Shown here: positions 10,401 to 22,537 of the stretch, one piece after another | How positions within the stretch are numbered: the stretch's first letter is position 1 | How the letters are laid out: every line of letters starts with the position of its first letter | NCBI RefSeq assembly: GCF_932294415.1 | Contig: NC_065542.1 | Span: 56,168,406 to 56,232,405, forward strand | Length of the DNA stretch: 64,000 bases | DNA from: Quercus robur | Taxonomy: Eukaryota > Streptophyta > Magnoliopsida > Fagales > Fagaceae | Direction: 5' to 3' | Program-made: the position numbers and the translations under genes | The notes under the pieces: model-generated | What the model saw: only the letters and a program-made list of their open reading frames with translations | Database searches by the model: none | What the model was told of the DNA's origin: nothing

Positions 10401-12165
10401 AGTGGATGGAATCGGTGGCTATAAATCTGTGGAAGCTAAAATAATAGAACACTCTAGAAGCCGCGGCGGCTTGATTCTTTTCAATTATTCTTCTACTCTC
10501 TTTTTTTTTAATTATTATTTATTTATATATGTGTATTTTAATGGTATCTATTTATCAATTATGAGTTATGAATGAATGAGCGGTGTAGATTACGTTTCGC
10601 AATTTTTTTTTTAAATAAAAAGGTAAGATAATGATTTCCAGCTGGATGCCAACTTCTGAAAATTTGCAATTGGATTTTTATCCAACATACATTGGATGAA
10701 ACTGGGTCGATCTGCCTAATCGGCAGATTAAGCCCAATTTTGTTCTGCTAAATCAGCAGATCAAGCCCATATATATTTCTACGTGCGGACTAAAATCCAG
10801 TACAATACCATTCACCATTTTCACTCACAAATTTTTTTCACATTTCAATCTCTTTAACTTTCACTTTTTACTTCTTTAAAGTTTTTTCTAACTTTTTTGA
10901 ATCAATAGTTGAGATTGAAAATTGATTTTTGCAAATCTCAACCATTCAAAGTAATTGCATCATGAGCAATATTACACCTGATCTCAATCCTCTACCTGCT
11001 AGCTCAGTTTGAAAGGGTTTTAGACTTTTCAAAATCTCTATAAATATAAGGGGGAACATCCCCTCCAATCTCTTAGAAGTTGCTTTTGTACTTGGGTCTA
11101 CCAAGATGCTTAGTGCAATGAAGCAATCATTCTAGTTTATCTCTATGATATTAGAATCAGTTTCTTTTAGGTTTTAAAGGAACTAACAAGGTGTTCAAAT
11201 TCACAGTCCTAAACATACCTTCTTGCATTTTTACCATTGTTTGTGGTATTATATGCGAGTAGTTATTCTTATTTTGTTTTAGTTTGTATATATATGTGAT
11301 CCTTGCTTGTTGATAGTGCTCTTGTAGATATGAAATTTTATGATTAATACCATGCTTGTGTAAACTAGTCTAGTTACAATCTTATTATGATAATTTAGAT
11401 TTTAAGTAGGAAAGAATGGATGCTTCTTTAATGAAAATCTTATGCTAGATCTTAGTTCTTAGATGATATCACTTCTATTTTGTTTGTTCTTAGAATTTTT
11501 TGCATGTCTATAGTAGGTTTTAGACATTTTGGGTATGCTAGATCCATAAGAATGGCTAAAATTGTAGAAAAATCTGTTTTTTTTTCTTTTTCTTTTTCAT
11601 GAAAATATAAATTTGTTGATTAAGATTGATTCTTAGATATGTTTTCAAATAAATCAATTTTCAAAAACAATTCGGTGTTTTAAAATCCATTTCTTGTTTT
11701 ATTTTCAAGATAGAAATAGTCTTTTGCATCAAGCCAAAGTTCTTGATTTCTTGCACTGTTTTAAAATATAGTTTCTGCATTGTTTAAAAATAAAACTCCC
11801 TCATTGTTTTTCTTAAAATAAGTTTCCTACACTTTTTCTCAAAAAAAAAAGTTTCCTACACTTTTGTAGAAAGAAAATTACTGCTCTATTTTTAAACCTT
11901 TTGCTTTCTAGACATGTTCCATCAAAATAAATCTAGGTTTCAAATATAATATTTTGACTTAACAAATTTCAAATCTTTTTCAAGAATCAAAATTTGTTTT
12001 CAAGACCAAAATGAAGGCTCTTTTTCTAAAATCCAAAGTTATTTGTAAAAGGTTAAATTTGATTTCAGATCTAATAATTACACTTAATCTCAAAAAATAA
12101 TTTTAGATCTTTTTAATTTGGTAACATAAATTCTAAAATTCAAAAAAAAAATCAATATTGATTTT
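10385..12165 (+). repeat. Segmental duplication, copy B (5' flank of SERF)
   Basis: This is the direct duplicate of 2849-6005, without the two TIR insertions found there. It holds its own private insertion of about 220 bases at 10771-10997, where copy A has only 27 bases. Similarity ends at about 12165 (copy A about 6005). The last 400 bases contain the conserved strings AAATCTAGGTTTCAAATATAATATTTTGAC and similar. Because SERF is transcribed leftward from about 10400, this block is its promoter side. Confidence 0.85.
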
Positions 12166-13500
12166 GTAAATATTCATGATGTTGTAAATTAAGTCAAGGA
12201 CAATATATGATGCAAAACTCAAAGTACACTTTCCATTTCGAATTTCCATGTTCAAATTCAATTCAAATGTCAATTATAATGTAATGCAATATAATTATAT
12301 GTTTTATTTATATGCTTTATGACATGGTTTATGAGATGTGTAATTGGTCACCATAGTCTTAAAAACTGATTTTACTGGATAAAGTGGATGCCTAACATTT
12401 TCCTACTTTATAGCTATGACTTGAGATTTGAGGTATGATACCCGTAATTGAAGTAGAAGGAAACATTGTGTTGTTAGAGCATTCACATCTCATGACTTCA
12501 AATTATTCTATTTTACCATCACAAAAATTATTTTACCTATTATACCATACAATTTTACCATTCACCTAACTTTCATTTTACAATACAAAGCATTAAAATA
12601 ATATAAATTATACAATAAAATAATAAAAATTTATCTCTCTCTCTCTCTTTCACACATTTCTGTCCTGCCTCTGTGTCACTCTCTCAACAACCACACAACC
12701 CAATCACCATAACCATCCCCACCACGCCACCACTGCCTACCAAAATCCCACCGGAACCAAAAACCCAAATTAAAAATAAAAAATAAAAAACCAGCAAATC
12801 CATTAAACATACCCAACAAACCCATTAAAATGCCCAGCAAATCCAGCACTTGATTTATGCTATAGCCCCACAATATACTGGTAAAACCCACCCGATAACA
12901 CCGGTTTATTACCAAGTACACCTTCAGTAATCCACATAAGTGAACAAAACCGGGTCAGACCCTCCCTTATAGAATTCTCAAACCCCACTGCATATAAAGC
13001 AGTTCAACAATCCTCACCTCAAGCTTCTCCATAACGTGAGTGAACTCGCGCAATGGTACCAACGCAGAAGCCAGAGATCCAGTACGTGATCTCGCGCAAA
13101 GCGTTTTTAAGGTTACCATGTGGGAGTGGTGGTGACAGAGATCCGGTACTGTGCATTGTTGAGAAACTAGAGAGAGATGTGAAGGAGAGGGGCTTGGAAC
13201 GTTCTGGAGAGGAGAATAGTTATTCATTTATAGACTTGTGAAATGACTTTTCATTTGCAAGGTGAGTTCGGTTGGGCTTTTTGAAGATGTTTTTTTTATA
13301 AAAGTGGAGTTTAAAAAAAATGTATAATCAAAAATAAAAAAAACTAAGTGATTGGTAAAAATGGTTAAAAAGTGTTTTTTTGAAAAAATTGAGTATTTGG
13401 TTAGCATTTATAAAAGTGGCCGTTCGAGGGATAAATTACCAAAAATAACACTGTATATATAAGGGAGTTTATTTCATATTTAAATAAATATTGTGAAATT
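12166..13500. other. Intergenic repeat-rich DNA
   Basis: At about 12477 the string GAGCATTCACATCTCATGAC looks like one end of the GAGCATTC-type MITE family that is intact at 37994-38973, but no partner end is visible. A CT-rich block follows at 12632-12650. The piece 13000-13240 is open on both strands for 60-85 codons and less A+T-rich than its surroundings; I do not recognise a protein in it and think it is element-internal sequence. Confidence 0.4.
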
Positions 13501-13507
13501 ATTATTT

Positions 13508-13705
13508 TTCACTAATATTAGCTAATAATAACCTACCACTTAAGATTTATTGTGAAAATATTGTAATAATTTATACTGATTTTAATTTGAATGTACTATT
13601 ACAATTATTTTTTCTCTTTTTGAAAAAATTATTTTTTTCTCACTAATATTAACTAATAATAACCTACCATTTAAGATTTATTATAAAAGTATTGTAAAAA
13701 TATTG
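13508..13705 (+). repeat. Short tandem duplication, period about 140
   Basis: TCACTAATATTAGCTAATAATAACCTACCACTTAAGATTTATT at 13508 recurs with few changes at 13649. A related string (AACAACTTACCACTTAAATTTTATTGTGAAAATGTTG) appears at about 63446, so the unit belongs to a dispersed repeat. Confidence 0.65.
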
Positions 13706-13803
13706 TGATAGCATTTCTGAATTTTAATTTCTTATTCTTTTTTTTCATATTTCCTTATTTATTTATTTTCCCTCTTTTTTTCTCCTCCACACACATATCC
13801 TTA

Positions 13804-14314
13804 AGGAACATTTGGTACACTGTAATGATCATTACATGGAAATAAGAATAAGTATTACAAGGAATACATTAAGTAGAAATGTAATAAGTATTACTATTCA
13901 TTAGTTTGGTGACTATTTAGGAATAGAATCCTGAATATACATCCATAATTTAGTAAAATATAAAAAGAATGTGTAATTAAATTATTTTTAAGTCAAATTT
14001 CCTAAATACACTTATTTTAGGGTGTTCAAAATAGAGCTAATAATTAACAACAAAGAAAATTTATTTTCTTTCTTTTTAAAGATGTGGCAACTAATGACTT
14101 TTCAGGAAATTTTTTTTTTAAAAATTATTACATAAGATGAAAGAATAGATATTCAGTACTTTTGATAAGAAATAATTATTCCTCATTTTGAAGAATAGTT
14201 ATTCATAAAGAATAATTATTCATTGTAATAAAAATATAACCAAACAACCGAATAATTATATCATAGGAATATCTATTACATTAAAGTGTTTATTACAGTC
14301 TACCAAACATGCCC
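13804..14314. mobile_element. PIF/Harbinger-type MITE with TTA target duplication
   Basis: The left end AGGAACATTTGGTACACTGTAATGATCATTAC pairs with the reverse complement of the right end, GGGCATGTTTGGTAGACTGTAATAAACACTTTA. The element of about 511 bases is flanked by TTA at 13801-13803 and 14315-14317, the three-base target duplication typical of PIF/Harbinger (Tourist-like) elements. No transposase is encoded. Confidence 0.9.
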
Positions 14315-14317
14315 TTA

Positions 14318-15837
14318 CTTTTTTTCTTTTTTTCCTTCTTTCCTCTTTTTTCCCTACCACTTCCTCCACGCTCCAGAACATTCGACACAGAGCCTCTTTT
14401 TTCTTTCCTCCTTTCTCCCTTTTCTCTTGCCACACAAAGCCTCCCCACCACTTCCTTCACATATTACTGGTAGTACCTAGTACCCACACTTTAACTCTGC
14501 CTTTTGAAACACAGTGGGCAATTTGGGAAGAAGACGAAGAAGATCGGTCCGGATCGGTCAAGAGGAAGTCGTGACTTTCTAGCTACAAACCAAAATGCAC
14601 CTCAAAGAAATCCCTCTCTGTCGAAGCTTGCATGGTTAAATCTCTCTCATCTGATTTCAAGTGTTCTGCTACCATTGAGTTTGTATTTTGATTTTGATTT
14701 GGGTTTGGGTTATGGGTTTTCAGTTGATGGTTTAATTTTAAGTTATTTTTGTGGATTTTGGGTAGATCATGTTTGATTTTCATTGCATTTTGGGTTTCTG
14801 TTGTTTTAACGGGTTTTGGTGGGGGTGGTTTTAACGAGTGATGGTGGTGGTGGTGGTGATGGTTGGACAATGTTGGGTGGATGGTGGGATCTACATTTTG
14901 GTGGTGGTGCTCTTGCAAGTTCTGTGCGTCTGTGTGGGTGTGTTTGTGTTTGTGGGTATCAAAGGAAGAAGATGAGGACATCTTCCGATTTATTGAAGGG
15001 TAATTTGGTAATTGCCCACAGAGTCCAACGGATAGTTGATAAACGCGCATAGACTTTTTCCAAAATGCAGCTCAGAGCTCCTTTTCCATCTTGCACGTTC
15101 TCTTCACAAACCCAAAACACAACTTTTTCCAAAAAGTTGCGTTTTGGTTTCAGCCAAACGAGCTTTGGACATTAGTTTTTTTCAAAACGGGCTTTTTGGG
15201 CTAGGAAAGTGGAAACAATCGAGCACGTAATACACCATGCCGAATGGATTTTGTAATGAAAAAATTTAATAGCTTTTGGGCAATATCACTTAAGATGTCT
15301 ATACTTCAAATGTTCTAACTTCTTATATTGGATTTCTATAATGTCCAATGAATTGTGGCCTTTGTCTATAGCAATTTTCACCTATTTATGAATACAATTG
15401 ACATTAATATATTTGTGTAAGGATGTAAATTTGACCATATTGAAACGTTGAAAATGACAGTGAAGATAAAAACATGAATTGAAAAATGATATTAAAGCTA
15501 GAATGTAGTTATAACTAAAATTTTTTTAATCATATATCCTGTTTTGGCAGCCAATAAGTATCAGTATTCAGGGAATGTTAAATAAATCTTTGAGAATGAT
15601 TTGTTATAACCAAAACTTGAGAACTTTGATTGCTAAACCTTTTGAATAGTTCACAAGTCCATTACAAATAGTCAAATACTATTTGAAAAACTGCTACAAT
15701 CAAATTACACATGAAGGAAAAGAAAGTGGCAAATAAAACTATAAAGACTGTAGTGAAAGAAATATTCATTCTCACATATATGATAAGTGTATAACTATCA
15801 ACTATAAGTTGGAATAGTTTCATAAGTCAGCTACAAA
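14318..15837. other. Intergenic DNA without a supportable gene
   Basis: The part 14330-14470 is T/C-rich. The part 14500-15230 has lower A+T, a GGT-rich tract (14815-14910) and an H-rich frame on the opposite strand that is just the translation of that tract. Promoter-like and leader-like sequence is possible but no conserved protein is visible. 15240-15837 is plain A+T-rich DNA. Confidence 0.4.
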
Positions 15838-15990
15838 TATTGTCCAAAAAGCCATTACAAATTGTGCATAATGCTATATAAATAAAGCGGCTAGAAGCTG
15901 TGCATAAAACTATCCAAAAAGTGGCTACAAGCTGTGCATAAAGCCATCCAAAAAGTTATTTGTCTTGTGTCATAAAAGCTATCCAAGATT
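15838..15990 (+). repeat. Degenerate tandem repeat, period about 36
   Basis: Units built on ATCCAAAAAGTGGCTACAAG followed by CTGTGCATAAAG recur about four times, with GTCCAAAAAGCCATTACAAA at the left end and CATCCAAAAAGTTATT at the right. It lies about 250 bases beyond the 3' end of the FAR1-like pseudogene and may be a subterminal repeat of its parent element. Confidence 0.65.
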
Positions 15991-16289
15991 CTGCAAAGTC
16001 TTGTATCATCCTTTGATGTGTTAGAGCTCTATATAAAAAATATCATAATTAAAAAAATAATAAATAAAAAAATATGATGAACTTCAATTATAGAAAGTAC
16101 CTGATTCAATTATGGCAAAAAGAAGCTTTCTTGAAACATTCTTGTAGAACTAACCATAGGGTAATCACAACACATCTCAGGTGGAAAAAACAAGGCTGCA
16201 GATTCTTCTAGACAAAGAGGAATAGAAACAAAATTAAAATTAATTGATAAAACTAAGGAAAATAATATTTGAATTAATAAAACTGAAAT

Positions 16290-18520
16290 TACCATGCATC
16301 ATAGAACCAGTTTGTGGAACTTGAGAAATGGTTGCACTTTTAACATTTTTATTCTTTCCTTTTTCCAACAAACCTTTTATTCTTTTGTTGGTTACCCCCT
16401 TCGTTCTCACATGTGGTGGATCAAGAATTGGTTTATTACCAACTAAGCAAATTTGTAAATCATCATCATTTGTAAGATCTTCTTGATGACTTTCTTTACC
16501 AACATTTTTTACTTTATTCATAGCCATAATCATCTGCTAAGCCTCCCATGTCACTTCACTCAACTTCTTTTTGACAAATTTGGTCACCTCATTATAGGAA
16601 GCAACTTTATCAAAAAGACTATACCCCATATGACTTAACTCGCTCATTCGTAATGCATGAGTAGATTTCTTATTTAATTGACATGAATTAGCATAAGTCA
16701 ACGTCTTATTTGTATCTCTTCTCCATCTAGTTGATATATATTTGTCCGGTATCATGTTCACATTATTCACAAGAAATACCCTTAAAGTATGGCAATATAA
16801 CAAGCCCAAAGTTTCAAATAACTTGCAATCACAACAAATAGTCAAATTAAATCAATTAAAATGCACAATATGCATCCTGTTACTTTCACCACAAACTAGT
16901 GAAAAAGTAAATTTATCATCATGATAGTTAGTTTCAACACAACTCAATCCTATACCCAAAGAGAACTCATCTTCAAACATTTTAAACAAAATAAAAGTAT
17001 AAACATTAGTAGCATGATTCAACCTACCTCCATACCTGTTAACTTTTGCAGGTACACCATTCTTGCAACGGAAATCTTCAATTGTTTCTTCTTGATGCAT
17101 TTATGCCACTTTTTCCTCATAAAATTCAATAACTTGAATAAGTGGCAAGGAAGTTTTCATGATTTTATGAAAAAAAAACTATTTGTGCTCTCATTTCATT
17201 GGGTGGACTTCATCTTTGCTGAAAAGAAGTCTACATTAAAATATGGACACCACTTTTCTCAAACATGGTATAATCTATTAAGCCAATCATTATTTTGTTG
17301 CTTATGCTTCTCAATCATCGCACTCCAAGTTGCCTCAAACTCCATTACATTCATATTTCCATATAAGCATTTACTGAAACTTTCTTGGAAATCATGATTG
17401 CTATAAAGTCCAGCAAGTTTTTTTTTTTTTGGCATTTTGACTAATATGCCACAAACAAAGTCGATGTCAGGACTTAGGGAAAACCTCCTTAATTGCATTT
17501 GCCATTGCTTGGTCTTGATCTGTAAAAATGGATATTGGTTGTTTACCTCTTATTGTAATAAAAAAAGTCTTAAACAACAAAATAAATTACTTAATAGTCT
17601 CATTTACTAGAAATGCACAACCAAATAAAATATTGTTCCAATAATGGTTAATCTTCACAAATGGTGCACAAATTAAGTTGTACTTATTGGTTCGATAAGT
17701 AGTATAAAAAATATCAACATCTCGAAAAGAGTCGTAATCTAATTTTGATCTACTATCTCTCCAAAAGAAATTTTTCATTCTATTATCTTGATCTACTTGC
17801 ATTGAATAGAAGAACATTGGATCTTCACTTTGCCTTTTTTTGAAATGATGAATGATACTTTTCCCATCTCCAACTTCAATTATTTGTTTTCTTACAGTCC
17901 GCAAGAAATTATGACAATCTCGCCTTAAGAACCCAAGATTATTTGCACCACCAACTTCCTTTGCTAAAAAGGAGTAAGATTTTGTTGCTTTTATACCCGC
18001 ACCAACCATATTGCTAAATATATTCCCATGTCTACTATGTACCTTTCTACCCAATCGCAAATTACACATTTCTTCAGGACTTGCAAATTCATAAGTAGGT
18101 ATATCGTTGAAATATGACACAGTCCAAATATCATTCTTCACATCAAACCGAATCCTAGCATAACATCCTGTCCTTGTCTCTAAATGATTGTATTTTTTCA
18201 TATCAAAAGGGTCTTCAAACTCTTTAAAACCTTGTTTAGAACACATAAATTCTCTTTGCCTAACAACACAATTTATTGTTTGTTTAGTTGCTTTTCGAAT
18301 GCCAAACCCCTTCTTTAAAGCGTATTCATTATACATGTTATATGCTTCTTCTTCTTCGGAACTCACTTGCATTCCTATTTTGATTTCACCACTTTCAACA
18401 AAAGTTACATTCTCAATATTCTCTCCTTCATCATTGCCTCCATCCACATCAATGACATTCTCATTTTTTTTTCTCCATCATTGTTCTCAGCCACATCAAT
18501 AACATTTCTTTGAAACTCCG
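16290..18520 (-). pseudogene. FAR1/FHY3-related (MULE transposase-derived) pseudogene
   Basis: FAR1/FHY3 proteins are transcription factors derived from Mutator-like transposases. Here the minus strand shows the parts in order: FAR1 DNA-binding domain (codons from 18447 downward, with YNMYNEYALKKGFGIRK and FMCSKQGF), the transposase core (TNKYNLICAPFVKINHYWNN, then ISIFTDQDQAMANAIKEVFP and HRLCVWHI), a helical stretch (WSAMIEKHKQQNNDWLNRLY), and a SWIM zinc finger (CDCKLFETLGLLYCHTL near 16830-16780), then a Lys-rich tail. It is broken: a frameshift in an A run near 18470 separates the N-terminus, a TAA follows NETIK at 17586, and TGA codons interrupt conserved Arg positions before HRLC, EKWC and NEST. 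The first catalytic Asp of the core motif (FDTTY) is Tyr (FYTTY, codon 17703-17705). I infer a dead element-derived copy. The TIRs were not found. Confidence 0.85.
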
Positions 18521-18535
18521 TTGCATTAGTCTAAC

Positions 18536-18575
<40 letters not shown>

Positions 18576-21439
18576 ATTGCATAGAAACAATTAGAAAAGA
18601 CAAAGGTGAGCTTTTAAAAAATTAAAAGGAAAAAAAAAAAAAAAACATATAAGACCAAAAAATCCAAAGAAAGGAAAGGGGCAATGCTCCTGTATCTCAG
18701 CTATAAACACACAACACACTCAACTGGGCATCATACCCATAATCAAAATATCATAATTTCCACCTAAATCAAATACTAACAGAGTATTTATTGTATTTCG
18801 TCAAATACCTTTTTTTTTCATCAAAACTTATATTACAAATGAGAATGAATTGTTAAAAATTAGCAATTCATACGGGTTGATCAAAAATCAAATCCTCCAA
18901 TTAAAAACAAAGGTCCTTCATAGCAACAATATAAAAATTAAAAAACAACCAATGAAATTTTCCAAAATGAATATAAAGTAGAATAGCCACTTAACAAACT
19001 TACTATTGGTTCAATAAGGCCCTAATTAGAAATGAAGGAATTGGATTCCTTTTAGGAGGTCATTTGATGAATTGAAAAAAAAAAATAGTGCTACAAACAA
19101 AAGAAATGGATGAACTTTGGCAAAAAAATGATACAACGCAATAACAAAAAAACCAAAAATGTGACTTCAAAATATCCTCACCATATCTAATCACATTTTA
19201 TTTTTTTGGGTGGATTTTGAAATAGAGGTGAGGTGGGTGGTTGAAACAGTCGGTCCACTACCGTTCAATAGCAAAAACCTCTACTCCAGTGTTTCGCAAT
19301 GTTGCTATCAAGCTGGAGCAATTGTCGGAACTTTTCTGGGTCGAGTGAGATTACCGACAACGGCAGATGTGATTTTCCGTCGACTAGAAGTGATAGAGAG
19401 TGTATTTCTTGTTTTTGAGAGAGTTGTGTTTTTGAATATTGAAAAAAAGAAAAGCATTTGGTCTATTTCAGTGACAAAAAAATGGGAAAATTGGGCGGGT
19501 AATTGAAAATTTTAAGGGTATTATGGTATTTTTATTTTGCTACATTTGTCCAATTTTTAGTGGGTAGTCTCACCAAACAAGTTGCTGACATAGAGAGAGA
19601 GTCCCATAGGATATTTTCTCTCTAGAGAGAGGGAGAGGAGATGAGAGTGACTATGTGAGACACTGAAGAGAGAGAAAAGATCAAATATTTTGGAATAACA
19701 AATATTATACATGATTTGGGATTGTGCTACAATATCATCATATATTTCATATTTGAGATGGTACTGTAGCACAATTGTAAATTTTTTTGGGTATACAAGT
19801 CCGGGTAATGGGGGCGTTAATTTGGGGGGTTTGATTGTAAAATATACTAACATATGCCATATGCCAGTGCGGATGCAAATGCTTAGAAGAGTAAAGTAAG
19901 AGTCACAAGGCTAAATTGAGTGGAGCTCTTTTAGGGCCTGAAGCGCAAAATTAAAGCAGGAAGAGACATTGAGTCATTAAAGAGAGTCAAGGTAGGAATC
20001 ATTGGGCTAAACTGAGTGGATCTTTAACGCAAGATTTACAAATTGCAACATGAATTGGCGGAAGACCATCTTGGAAATCTTTATGTTATCATAGGACAAC
20101 TCATGTTAGCAGAGACAAGAAGAGTGGGTGGAAGGTTGTAGGCCTGTAGGGGTCTTGAAGAGGGAATCATGTTGCTGTACTTGGTGTATTTCTTAAAATT
20201 AAACTACTGAGATTTTGACATGCAATTTATTATAATTAATCCAATTAAGAACTAATCAGGTATAATTAATCATAATCACATATAGTTGATGCCATTATGT
20301 GTAAGAATGCATGTCAACAGCTTGATCTTTTGATTAGATGGTTCAATGTTGCACTTGTCATATTGTTTTAATCTTTATGAATTTAATTGTATATTGAAAT
20401 TAAGTTTGTGTTTATTAAATGGTCCAAATGATGTTCTTTCTCCTATAGAGCTTGAAAATTACAATCACCATTCGCAACTCACTCATTGTTGTCTTCTGAA
20501 CAATCCCAAAGTCGGAAGAGGAAAAGAAGATGTTTATGTTTACCCCTAAGTGAGTACCCGATTGCAAAATTGGTGTTTACAAACATAAATAGAACATTCT
20601 GCATTCATTAAAACATTTTTGTTTGGTCACCATTCTCCACTTGCTACCCATAACACCCTGCGGTGTCTCCTAACTTCGGGAAAGGGGTTAGCACATTATC
20701 CATTCCATTTTGCGAACACAACAACACGTAAGTTTCCTCCTTTTGTCAATTCCACCACTCCCACTTCCTTCCATTTTGAATGACAATACATTGTATTTGT
20801 ATCCACATTTAAGTTCATCAGATCATCACCCTTTCATATAATATTTCATATTTGCACGCCTTCTACAAAATTTCCCATACGGTCTTCACCCAAATAACTA
20901 CATTACAAATAAATAAAAAATAAAACCACAACATTACAATTTATGTCCTGTTACTACAAATTTTACCAACCTCTTATCCATCAAATAGAAGCACTCCTTC
21001 TCTCCAAGTCATTACCATTACTTGTCTAAAAATATTTTACTAGATTTTCAAAAACGCAATGAAAAGAACCTTCAACATCCAATGCACACTATATGGAAAT
21101 AGTCCAAACTCCACCCACAAACATTAAAACATCTCTTAACCCGTGTCAAAGTCTTAAAACTTTTGAATTTGGACAATTTAACCTGTGTTTTCAATTTGAA
21201 TTTTAGGTTCGGGTCAATTTAACCCATGTTTTCAAATTTCAATTTAAAGAATGAAACTTATGAAGGATAGTTTCATACTAATCTTCTCTAGAGGTCACGT
21301 GATATACACGTGTCAAAGTCAACAACTAATTTAAGAATGGGGTGTAAAGTGTTAATTTTCATTCGGTTTGTTTTAAAATAAAATATTTTCAAATCTAAAA
21401 TATTTTTAGATGGTTGGTATGACAAGTAAAATTTTCAAT
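18521..21439. other. Intergenic DNA without a supportable gene
   Basis: A long A run lies at 18540-18571. The part 19200-19500 has lower A+T with a short open frame (98 codons) without recognisable similarity; it could be the 5' part of the FAR1-like element. 19560-19720 contains GAGAGA tracts. The part 20140-21300 is A+T-rich with nothing identifiable. Confidence 0.4.
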
Positions 21440-21765
21440 TAAGGGTCCGTTTGGATACAGCTGAAAACTGAAAACTGAAAAATACTGCAGCAAAATAATT
21501 TTTAAATGTGTGAATAGTACCGTGGGACCAATTTTTTATGAAAAAGTTGCTGAAAAGTGAAATTTGTGGGTCCATGAACAGTACACGATGTGCTCTGATT
21601 GGCTAAAAAAAAGTTTGAAAAGTCAAAATTTGCGGTTACCGTTCATTAAACAGTACATGAACAGTAACCGCAAGTCTGAAAAACGTGTGAAAAAAAAAAA
21701 AAAAAAAAAAAAAAAAGGGAAAAACGCAAACGCGCTAATTTTCAGCGCAATCCAAGTGCAGCTTA
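21440..21765. mobile_element. GTTTGGAT-type MITE, copy 1
   Basis: The left end GTTTGGATACAGCTGAAAA pairs with the reversed right end ACTTGGATTGCGCTGAAAA. The inside has GCAAAATAATTTTTAAATGTGTGAA and ATGAACAGTA, strings also found in the copy at 36135-36447, and a run of A near 21690-21716. Confidence 0.8.
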
Positions 21766-21789
21766 AATCACCAAAATCAGTGGCTTAGC

Positions 21790-22100
21790 CATTGGAACTG
21801 CTAGTGCTGAAGGTCACTGGACTGCTGGCTACCACTGCCAAAGTGGTGTCTTCAGTGACTAGACTACTAGCATTGGTGGCCGGAACAATGACTTTGGTCA
21901 TTTGTAATTTCGTATGATGTCTTTGGTGATTGGATTGTCTGTCTTTGGTGATCAGACTGCTTGCACTGGTCCCCAGAGCAACTACTTAGGCCCCCAAATA
22001 TATGGCACTAGATCTTTGACATCGATTGTCGGAATAAAGGCTCTGACTACCCAACCTACCAGACTAGTGGCCTAGCCACCAAATGGGTTGAGGGAAGGCA
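21790..22100. repeat. Degenerate repeat with ACTGCTGG/TTGGTGAT words
   Basis: A less A+T-rich block with repeated words such as TGGACTGCTGGC, AGACTACTAGCATTGGTGG, TTTGGTGATTGGATTG and TTTGGTGATCAGACTGC, spaced 30-45 bases. It looks like an eroded tandem repeat or the inside of a retroelement. No protein was recognised. Confidence 0.4.
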
Positions 22101-22537
22101 CTATGTGTTTTTTTAAAATATTTTACTAAAATTTTAAAGATAAAACCTTTAACAACTTTTTATAAAGGATTTTATGGTTAATGAAAATTATTTTACAAGT
22201 TTAATCACAGTTTACCTGCAAATAAATACCTAAATATTTGATAAAATATTTACTAAAAAATATTTTATTTCAAAACAAGCTAAGCATGGGTACAAATTAG
22301 GGTGTTAATTGCAAATTATTATAGCTTGGTTACAAAGTGCATGCACCCCAATAGTTTTGATAGATTTGTACAATTAACCCTGAATGTTATCCAACGGTTA
22401 GAAAAAAAGGCCAAAAATTTCTCTTATTTTCTCATCTCCCTACTTCTCCTCACCACTGTCTCCTGAGCCGCTCCCTACACATGGTGTCTCTCTCCATTCA
22501 ACTGTGATTGTAGTGCAAGGCTACAAACTACACGACC

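Noticed and set aside
2849..12165. The two large direct repeats as LTRs of one 9-kb retrotransposon carrying the SERF gene
   Set aside because: The repeat ends lack TG...CA, no primer-binding site or polypurine tract sits inside them, and the space between holds no gag or pol remnant. A segmental duplication fits better.
12967..13241. Possible small gene on either strand
   Set aside because: Both strands are open for a similar length, no family is recognised and it lies in repeat-like DNA.
14583..15050. 155-codon His/Asn-rich frame on the minus strand
   Set aside because: It is the complement of GGT-rich and GGGTTT-rich tracts and has no conserved features.
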